Assembly: GCA_012845835.1 (NCBI GenBank)
Contig: JABAKD010000024.1
Coordinates: forward strand, 8,149,103 to 8,213,102
Origin: Undaria pinnatifida
Taxonomy: Eukaryota > Sar > Phaeophyceae > Laminariales > Alariaceae
Direction: 5' to 3'
Length of the DNA stretch: 64,000 nt
Shown here: positions 56,413 through 64,000 of the stretch, piece by piece
How positions within the stretch are numbered: position 1 is the stretch's first letter
Layout of the letters: every line of letters begins with the position of its first letter
Notes under the pieces: model-generated
What the model was told of the DNA's origin: nothing
What the model saw: the letters and a program-made list of their open reading frames with translations, nothing else
Databases searched by the model: none
Made by a program: the position numbers and the translations under genes

Positions 56413-57302
56413 TTGGGGGGGAGGGGTGTCCGCTATTTGGTCGAAATATTCTTAGCCTCAAATAATAGCTCAACCCTCTATCTAGAGCTGCTATCGTAGA
56501 CTAATGGCGTTAAGGCCACCTACCAGGAGCCCTCTCCTGCTGCAGCTACCGCCGCGCCCTCTCTTTGAACTCAACGCCCTGAAAAATCGTTATTGGCGGT
56601 CGAAAGATGGTTTGACCTCCAAGAGCCCGAGAAATGTCTACGAGCAAGAGCTGCTGCTACAGAGCAGCATAGACCGATCAGGTACTAGTAGCTAGATCCC
56701 TCCTGTTCATTTAGCTTCCAAGAACTCGAAAACTATCCCCTCGCGCTTATGCTATAGAGCCACGAGGGCTTGTCGGCTGGAAACAGCTAGCTCCCTCCCG
56801 CAGCCGCCGCCGCCCTCTCCCTATGAACTAGATGTTCCGAAGACTATCTACAGTAATAGAGCTGCCAGAACAGAGCCGCACAGGTCGATCACGTGCCAAG
56901 AAAACGTAAGCCCCCTCCTACTGCAGCTGCCGCTTCTTCCATTTGAACTACACGCCCCGCACATCAACAAGAGCTGCCATTATAGAGCCGCAAAGACCGG
57001 TCAGCTACTACGAGCTAGGCCACTCTTGCAGCAGCCAGGGCCGTTGGGGAAGCTAATATATCCGCTGACTTGTAGAAAGTTGAGGTAGCTTCGAAGAGCT
57101 CGAACACTATTATTATGGGCTAGAGCCGCGACCGCTCTGCTACTACCGGTATTACTAACTATTACTTGGTACTTTCATAGCTTCCTGCAGCAGCAGCCGC
57201 CGCCTCCTCTTCCCTTTAACGTAAACGCCCAGAAACTCGTAAAATGGTGGTCGAAAGTTGACTTAGCCTCTAAGAGCTTCAAAAACTATCTGCTACAGCT
57301 GC

Positions 57303-57482
57303 TCAACCTGCTGCAGCCGCCGCCTTTTCTCTTTGCACTAAACGCTCCGAAAACTCATGAATGGCGTCAACGAAAGCGGCGACGCTCTTCGGGTCCTCTT
57401 TTCCCATCAGACCCTCGCCCAAGTTGGCGATCAGCTTCTGGGGCCCTAGCTCCCTCATCATCGTCGCCGTAGCCTCGCGAAC
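57303..57482 (-). CDS. UROD: Uroporphyrinogen decarboxylase, last coding exon (partial gene)
   Basis: Acceptor TTCGCAG is followed by a phase-0 exon of 59 codons plus TGA. The peptide reads LGPQKLIANLGEGL then EDPKSVAAFVDAIHEFSERL, which is the conserved C-terminus of uroporphyrinogen decarboxylase (heme/chlorophyll pathway; removes four acetate carboxyls from uroporphyrinogen III). The human protein ends similarly, so this is the true last coding exon, with a short Lys/Ala-rich tail. No earlier exon (for example the arginine-rich N-terminal motif or the LQGN-DP motif) was found between 57483 and 64000, so they may lie beyond the right edge or the exon may be an orphan. Its 3' part and downstream flank are repeated many times to the left. 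Confidence 0.75.
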   Translation of the reverse strand, partial: VREATATMMRELGPQKLIANLGEGLMGKEDPKSVAAFVDAIHEFSERLVQREKAAAAAG

Positions 57483-57529
57483 CTGCGAACGGGCGGTGGG
57501 GGCACGGGGGGAGGGGGGGGGGAGGGTGA

Positions 57530-57790
57530 AATCATCGTATAACACACGGCCGGAGTCCGTAGGAGAAAAGACCCTCGCATCCCCACAATGCCGGGAGGGA
57601 GCAAGTCGGGTTCTCACCGAGCAGACATCGCGTGCAGCAAGCGCGAAGCACGCACCTTGAGGTGCTCGGGGAGTAGCATGAAGGGTGAGTCGAATCGTAC
57701 CAAGAACCGCTCGTAAGGTGGACATCGGCACCTTTGGTGTGTTATCTTGTACACAGGTGACAGCGTCGAACTAGTTGCTATATTTTCCAG
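57530..57790. repeat. Dispersed repeat R1, copy d
   Basis: Diverged first half of R1 (GACCCTCGCATCCCCACAAT, then GTGCAGCAAGCGCGAAGCAC) directly upstream of the uroporphyrinogen decarboxylase exon. Confidence 0.65.
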
Positions 57791-57799
57791 TCGTGTCCA

Positions 57800-58670
57800 C
57801 TTCAAGAGATGCGGCGGGGGGGGGGTAGGGCGTACTCACTTCTTGCTTGCCTTAGTCTTTCGAGACGGGGCACCGTTCCTACTCCTGATAAGAGACCTCC
57901 AACATTTGGGCCCTCATGACGGTTTTTTTATATTTTATGTACACTCGACTGCCACCACAGCAGTATATCGTCTACTTCGACCACGGAAAATAACGAAGCG
58001 TCTTCAATTAGTATGAGTTTCATTCAATTCGGGGCGTTTCCTCATATGTGGGACTCACTTCATGCCTTCACGTAGTAGTACTCACGCTTAAAAACGTTGT
58101 CGTGCATGTCTTGTTGAAGTAGTATGAACCAATAATTCGCTGGCCCAAGTAAACAAAACCGTGTTTTTCGACAGTATCCTATTCATGGATAATAATCCAG
58201 ACGTCTCCTAAAGGCTAACGGTACTAGTAATACTATCAGTAGTATGCGACACAAACCGAAAGGCCGAACGTCGCGTCGTGAGCGCACGGACGACTCACGC
58301 TGACGGTGCTGGTATCACTGCCGTCCATTCATGAGTAGTATCGTGTGGAAGCTGTCGTTCATCGGGTTGCCCGTTTTTTTTTCTCTTTTGCAGGCAGTTT
58401 TCGGGTGGGGTATACAACCTCAAACGAGGAGCCTAAAAAAACATTAGGAGCACACACGCCTACAGTCGCATGCGTCACGAATTCTAGCGTGTTTCATAGC
58501 ATGCTATTTATAATGCACATGGTGAACGCGCGGACGACTCACGTTGACGGTGCTGGTATCACTGCCGTCCATTCACGAGTAGTATCGTGTGGAAGCTGTC
58601 GTTCGACGCGTGCTATGATGACGGTATCAAGGTATACCACTTTTTGACCAAAATATTCAAGGTTGTGTTC
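57800..58670. other. Unassigned sequence with one local duplication
   Basis: GACGGTGCTGGTATCACTGC and AGTAGTATCGTGTGGAAGCT occur at 58300-58360 and again at 58547-58600. No exon recognised. Confidence 0.5.
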
Positions 58671-58674
58671 TGCA

Positions 58675-59055
58675 GGGTACGTACAAATCATACCCGGGGT
58701 ATTCTACCCCGGGTATTAATCACCCTGCGAAAAACTTCTGTAAGTTCTCTAAGAATTCATACCTGTACCCGGAACTTCTGGAAGTTATGTACGGCATTCA
58801 TATATGTACCCGGAACTTCTGGAAGTTCTGTACGCCCCTGGCCACAATACCCGGGGTACGGGTACAGCATGTTTTGTACCCGCCCGGAACTTCCGTGAGT
58901 TCTGTACGCCCGTGCCACAATACCTGCAACTTCTGGAAGTTCTGTAAGACTTCCGTACCCGTACCCAGAACAAAGTTCTGTAAGAACCCCATATACTTAC
59001 CCGGAACTTCTGTGAGATCTGGAAGACTGTGGCACACTACCCCGGGTACGGGTAT
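58675..59055. repeat. Palindromic satellite (GAACTTC-TG-GAAGTTC)
   Basis: About six related units of ~50-60 bp contain GGAACTTCTGGAAGTTCTGT or close variants, alternating with TACCCGGGTA-type palindromes at both ends and in the middle. No coding potential. Confidence 0.85.
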
Positions 59056-59619
59056 ACGTTTGTAAATAAAAAACTCATCGACTGGATTCTGACTTCATGC
59101 CTCGAGTTATGGATTCTGGCGTCATGTCTCGTCCGTCACGCTGACGCCACACCCCGATACGAACTTACACACAGAACAAAACCCCCTCACAAACTCGTGC
59201 GACGTATACGCTTTGTAACTATAAGAGGAGATAGTGTGCTCAAAGTATTTTTATGAGATTATTGTAATTATTATAGTAGCAGTTGTTGTGATAGGCATTG
59301 GCTAATATTTTCCTTTTTTTTCTCTCAGATGGAACGATTTTCGGGCTTGCCATACCATATTATTAATAATCCTACTTTATATATTTAATATGAATTTACG
59401 GCGTAGTATTAGTTTATTGCAAAATTGTGTTTTTGTGCAACAGTAGTACGGCAATTCTAGAGGTAAAGTGGGTAGCCAATCAGGAAAATCCCGATTTTGG
59501 CGAAAAGGTGGTTCCAAGATTTGGTTCCGATTACTGAGAAGAAGTACATGATCAGTCCCTCTCGAGACGAGCAATCCAGCGAGAACAGGTAGAAGCAGGA
59601 CAATTTACAGAGGATCAAC

Positions 59620-60244
59620 ATGTCTCGCCCCTCCACGAGGTCGTCACCGACGCTAGGCGTCGCGCCGGCACCGGCCTCCTCACCGACGCCAGCCGCTCTG
59701 CCGATCCTGCTACCAGAGAGGGGTTCGACTCGCCCAGTACCCTCTAACACCGTCAGGGAGGATATCCCGTGCATGGTGCGGAACGCATTGGGCACACCCC
59801 CGTATGCGACCCCGATCGCGTCTTTGCGGCAGATGGCCGCAGCTGCTCCGAGGCCGACCGGATGGAGCTCGCGCTACGATTCTCCGAGATCATTGCCCGC
59901 CTGGAGCCTGCGCCGGGCTCTACCACCTGGGTCCAAGTGCTGCGAGATGCGGAGGCTGTCGAGTACTCTCGCCGGGGGGGCAGTTCCATCGCTTTCAGGA
60001 AGAAATAGGCAACATGTTTGATGGCAGAGTACGCGGTGAACATGGCGCTTCGCCACGGCTCACTGCTGGCTGGAGCCGACTGCGTGCTGCTGCACGGGGG
60101 GAAGGAGCGTGCGGCGTAGATCACCGCGGGAAAACTCCCAGACCGGGGCTGCGGCCACCAACCAACACGGCACGGGCGGTCCCGGCAGCCCCAAGTGCTC
60201 CGACAAGCACCCCTTCTGCGTCTGGAGGCGTCACGGAAACATGA
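59620..60244 (+). other. Unassigned GC-rich ORF region, possibly gag-like
   Basis: Three overlapping frames give plausible protein in turn: a Pro/Ser-rich start (59620), an acidic middle (EADRMELALRFSEIIARLEP, stop at 60008) and a Pro/Thr-rich end (to 60244). This looks like one reading frame broken by indels. It precedes the reverse transcriptase region by 2 kb on the same strand, so it may be the first ORF of that element, but no diagnostic motif is visible. Confidence 0.35.
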
Positions 60245-60584
60245 GCAGGGAGGTCTTCCGCTCAGGGAGAAGGCGCGAGTAGCGGGAAACAGGACAATTT
60301 AGGCGGGATGGTGGACGGGCCGGGGGACCGGGCATTGGTGGACCTGTTGCCCAAGCATGGATCCGTCTTCCTGTTCCTGCCGGTTTAGCCTGCCCCATTT
60401 TCGTAACTTGGCCTCAAACCTGCCGTGTTTTCGGTTCCTCTCGTCGGTTTAGCATACCCTTGTTTCGCAGCCCGCGAAACCACTGTGGTATTTTTTTGTT
60501 GTAGGCCTTTCCCCTGCTTTCCGCACTACGTATGAAATAGGTGCATATTTGGGCGTCGTATGTGTCTCCAAACCCGTGGATATC

Positions 60585-60860
60585 GGCAAACGAGTATCAA
60601 ACCCGGTGCAAGCGGTGCAGGGGGAACAGGTAGAGGGCGCGCGAACGCGAGCAATAGCCAGATACGCGACGTTCTAGTTTTCGCGGTTAGCGCGCAAGGG
60701 TGTGCGGGTCTCGGCCAACGAGTATCAAACCCGGTGCAAGCGGCTCGAGAAAAAGAGCCACACACCACAAACGGTAGCGCGGAAGGGTGTGCGGATCTCG
60801 GCCACCGAGTATCAAACCCGGTGCAAGCGGCTCGAGAAAATAGCCAGATGCCACAAACGG
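60585..60860. repeat. Three-copy tandem repeat, ~90-120 bp spacing
   Basis: CGAGTATCAAACCCGGTGCA at 60592, 60719 and 60807; the last two also share GCTCGAGAAAA and CCACAAACGGTAG. Confidence 0.85.
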
Positions 60861-61415
60861 TAGTGACTGCCCACGGGTACGCGGTTCACACGCAGAGGTA
60901 TATAGGGGCCTCGGCGAGGCACCACGCACGAGTTATGCGGCTACAAGGTAAACAGCCAGACACCGAAACCATAAGTCATCGTGGGCGAGGGTTTATGCAC
61001 GGTAACATGTTGCAGCGGTGCGGTATATAAATAATAAGTAAACACAGAAATTGCTTTGTACAACTAGACAAATAGGAGTGTGTGGTGCCGGTATAATTGG
61101 GACGAGGTAGTCGTACGCAGACGTGGTTTACGACACGGGGTAGGGCGTTGACACGTGGGACACTCCCACGCACCGGGGGACTAAGCAAGGACGAGATGCA
61201 CGGGCCAGGCGAGGGGTCGGGGCAGAGCAAAGTATTAAGAGTAGGGAAGCACGGGAATCTAGAACCCCAACTGCTATATCCCGTCGCACGCGCGGGAGCA
61301 CTAAAGATGAACGCGACGGAAGAAGCTAGGGCTGACACAGCTGTACCTGCCCCCGCGCGGGAGTTGGGGTATAGTTGCTTCTCCCACCTCCTGCTATCTT
61401 TAAAGCGCCACTCAC

Positions 61416-61760
61416 CCTGACAATGGCTTTCATAGCCGCTTTGTCCATAGCCAGCTGCTCGCGGTCGATTCCCCGCGCATTAATAAGATTTTCCGTGTAC
61501 AGATAGAGGACCTGTCGCGGGCCCTTCCCTCGGTCCATGAGGCGCTTCCCGCGGAACATAGTGGAGTCCAGAACGGACCTCTCCTTTTCAAGCCCCAGGT
61601 CGAACGTCAGTTCAGCCGCGGCGCGCAGCTGTCGATCAAAGTCATACCACGAGGCCTGGCTATTGGCATGCGCGCGATCCGCGGCAGGATAGCCGAATAG
61701 GCAAGGCGCAAGAACAAACATGCGCTGGGACCACGCGGGGACAAATATAAGTAGGTACGG
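61416..61760 (-). other. Unassigned exon-like ORF
   Basis: A minus-strand frame reads SWYDFDRQLRAAAEL, LEKERSVLDSTMFRGKR and AMDKAAMKAIVR and ends at a consensus donor AGG|GTGAGT at 61416. Composition is protein-like. The W-x-DFDRQLR opening faintly recalls capsid-like proteins of DIRS elements. No family was recognised and the acceptor is not defined. Confidence 0.35.
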
Positions 61761-62307
61761 TATCATATAGCGAGGACGCCCCCCCCTGAACCACATTATT
61801 GCAGCGTAGACACCATCGTGACAATTTCAGAATTATATATTTTACATAATCGCATACCTTGTATATATTATAGGTCAGTAGGACAAAATTCTGGAGTCGC
61901 CTTGCTTGTGTCCGCGCGGCCGTCATGTTTTCTCGACGACTTGGGCCCATAGCATCGTTTCCACCCACCCGCATATCATAATACCAGGTACTGGCATTAA
62001 GAATAGGAGTATGCACGAATGGTGAAGGGCACTTATCAATTTGAGGCTCGATTAGCTGAAACGAAAATGCTGTAGCGGTGGAGCCCGCAAGCTTGAGGCG
62101 GGACGTACGACCAGGCACACACGAAGGGCGTCCCGGGTGAAGTAGCCGGACGGACGAAGAAGGGACCGAACATAAAATAAAGAAAGGAAAAGGTACAGGA
62201 CAGGGGCAAATCACAACAACTCACGGTACACGAGGCGCATGAACACAGAACGACTGCGTTACAAATAAACGACATTTTCGGCCGTGCTTGGTGTACGCGC
62301 GCGGTAG

Positions 62308-64000
62308 GTGGATGCAAGCTTATGGTTCAGACGCCTCTACCAACGCCAAGCCCGCGTACAACCGTTGCTCCCGGCCACACCGACGTTGAGCGCGACAGAA
62401 CTCGAATGGGTGCGCACGGGACGCATGCCCGCCGCACCAGGCATATTGCCCGTATGGGAAAATGTGCCTCGAAATCCCATGCAGGTGCCGTTGCGTCGGA
62501 TGCCATGGCGGGCCCCCATGTGGGACTCAGGGGTGAGTGGAAACAAGTTCGTGCCGGGCTTGCTGCGTACGCACGCGGCTTTTTGGGATGAGGTTATCCT
62601 GCCAGGAGACCACCTGCGCGAGAAGCTAGTGACATACATGCGGGACGGGGTCAGCGTCCACGAGTTCCTTCTCGCGCCGCATAGGGGCACATCGGTGGAA
62701 TCTCCGAGTAATCGGGAAAAAATTCCGGGCGCAATTTTCGCGAACCGGATACCATCGGCCAACGCCGCGTTTGTCTACACCGGGATGCAGGCACTCATCA
62801 CACGGGGATGCGTAGTGAAGTGGGCGGACGTGCGAGCCCCGAGGGCCCCGCACGACCACGTATGATCCAAGCGCTGTCCGTCGAGGAAACAAAGCCGCGC
62901 CTGATGTACGATGCCCGCCCACCCAACAACGTCTGCGGGAAGGTCGCGTTTTCCATGGATACAGTAGCGCGGGTTGCCCTCGTGGCGTCCGAAGGGTGTT
63001 TTCACGGCTCGCCAGGCGACTCATCGGGCTCTCACCATGTACTCTTGCACTCGGCGTCGTGGTCGTTATTCGGGCTACGGTACCAGGGCGTAGACTATGT
63101 ATGGACCGTGCTGCCGTTTGGGTGGTGCGAAAGCCCGTGCGTTTACCACACGCTGAGCGAGGCCAAGGTGGAATTTCTGCGGCTGAAGGGCATTCCTGCA
63201 CTAGCGTACATCGAAGACTCTTGGTTGGCAAAGCACGCATGGACAACACGAGCGGGTGTAATGGTTGGCCGCGGCGGAAGCGATCCACGTAGCAAAGCTG
63301 GTGTCATGGTCATGCCGGAATTTCCTTTCCAAAAGGAAGTGCGACCTGCGCCCTACGAAGGTGCAGTGATACCTGGGAATACTATGCGATTCCGACACGG
63401 CGATTCCCAAAACGGCATCGTTTTGGGTGCCCCAGCACAAGATGGACAAGCTGCAGCATCTCCTGCGCACAGCCCTCGAGGCGGGGGGGCTGTCCTTTCG
63501 AACACTAGAACGCATCGCGGGCAAGTGCATGAGCATGACGGTAGCCATCCGGCCAGCCTCACTGTGGACACACGCCATGTTCACAGCGCTCTCGAGGCTA
63601 GAGAAGTCGGGGATGCGCCACATTGACTTGTCGCAAGACGAGTGCGTGGACCTCCGAGGGGAACTTAAACAGTGGTTAGGCATCTTGTCATCCTCCACTG
63701 CATGGGTTGGAGTGGTGAACGCGGTGACAGGTCCATTCCGCGCGGGGGGGGGCGTTCCCTGAAGAATGGTTGACTCGGTACATCAACAGCAAGGAGATGT
63801 TTGCTTTGTACCACGTACTACTCCAGTTTTGCTCGCGTTACCCCGACGCCTTAAGGTCAGCACAACTCCTGGTCGAAGTGGACAACGAGTCGGTCGTGGG
63901 CGCCTTCCGGCGGGGTCGAGCAAAATATCCCGTGTCGAACGCGTTGTTAGTTATTTTTTATGTTGTCCCTAAAATGGGTCCCGACCGCCGACAACGGTAT
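62308..64000 (+). mobile_element. Decayed DIRS-like retrotransposon: reverse transcriptase and RNase H, running off the right edge
   Basis: A leader ORF (62308-62865) continues, after a frame change near 62840, into a reverse transcriptase: KPRLMYDARPPNN, DSSGSHHVLLHSASW, FGLRYQGVDYVWTVLPFGW, ESPCVYHTLSEAKVEFLRLK and GIPALAYIEDSWLA. The LPFG-x-x-x-P and lR-x-x-GI-x-x-x-Y-x-D order is that of DIRS-type elements. The connection domain follows (QHKMDKLQHLL, RTLERIAGKCMSM) and then an RNase H-like part (YINSKEMFALYHVLLQF, LLVEVDNESVVGAF). Defects: frame changes near 62840, 63250-63285 and at the G8 run 63747-63754, and a TGA at 63367. The catalytic box reads YIED rather than Y-x-DD. No tyrosine recombinase or terminal repeat is seen inside the window. 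Confidence 0.75.

Larger units (their letters stand above)
55130..57255 (-). pseudogene. Degenerate array of uroporphyrinogen decarboxylase 3'-end copies
   Basis: The real 3' end (plus strand CTGCTGCAGCCGCCGCCTTT, then AACGCTCCGAAAACTC) is followed to the left by decayed repeats at about 57195, 56925, 56795, 56696, 56535, 55790, 55560 and 55180. Recurring pieces are a CTGCAGC(C)GCCGCC block, TTTGAACT-AACGCCC, GGTCGAAAG-TTGACTTAGCCTC and AAGAGCTCGAA. Spacing is roughly 130-250 bp. One copy of the R1 repeat (55928-56412) interrupts the array. Confidence 0.6.

Overview
The window is a piece of an intron-rich eukaryotic nuclear genome. It carries small exons (60-240 bp) with phase-consistent GT-AG (rarely GC-AG) junctions, introns of about 0.4-4.7 kb packed with microsatellites and poly-G/poly-C runs, Pol III tRNA genes, poly(A)-tailed retroposons and a retrotransposon. 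There is no sign of bacterial gene organisation. Exon size, intron size and repeat style fit a stramenopile alga, most likely a brown alga. This is an inference from style, not from a marker gene.

Four conserved spliced genes can be rebuilt. (1) On the minus strand, 24097 down to 221 and running off the left edge, lies an importin-5/karyopherin beta-3 gene: 21 exons encode the first ~941 residues. (2) Head-to-head with it, on the plus strand, 25731-30388 encodes a complete five-exon, 202-aa VOC/glyoxalase-fold protein with a likely mitochondrial presequence. (3) Converging on it, 45447 down to 32049 on the minus strand is a complete nine-exon, 398-aa mitochondrial-type 3-ketoacyl-CoA thiolase with two GC-AG introns. 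(4) 57482-57303, minus strand, is the last coding exon of a uroporphyrinogen decarboxylase. Its other exons are not recognised. An OTU-type cysteine protease ORF (11469-12119, plus) sits antisense in importin intron 12 beside a recent 650-bp-period partial duplicate. A decayed OTU gene lies in thiolase intron 2, next to a long inverted repeat.

45.4-57 kb is repeat-dominated. It holds five of six identical tRNA-Val(CAC) genes (the sixth is at 12337), several copies of a short 5'-truncated poly(A) retroposon, tandem repeats, the (AAC)n array at 49 kb and a degenerate array made from the 3' end of the uroporphyrinogen decarboxylase gene. 58.7-59.05 kb is a palindromic satellite. 62.3-64 kb is a decayed DIRS-like reverse transcriptase/RNase H element that leaves by the right edge.

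The most striking pattern is that many exons in all four genes are flanked by degenerate tandem copies of their own edge (exon fragment, splice site and adjacent intron). Introns and the 3' flank appear to have grown by repeatedly duplicating exon borders, leaving pseudo-exons and decoy splice sites. A second global oddity is the near-palindrome TACC(A/T)GGTA, seen at 13 or more non-coding sites where about 0.5 would be expected.
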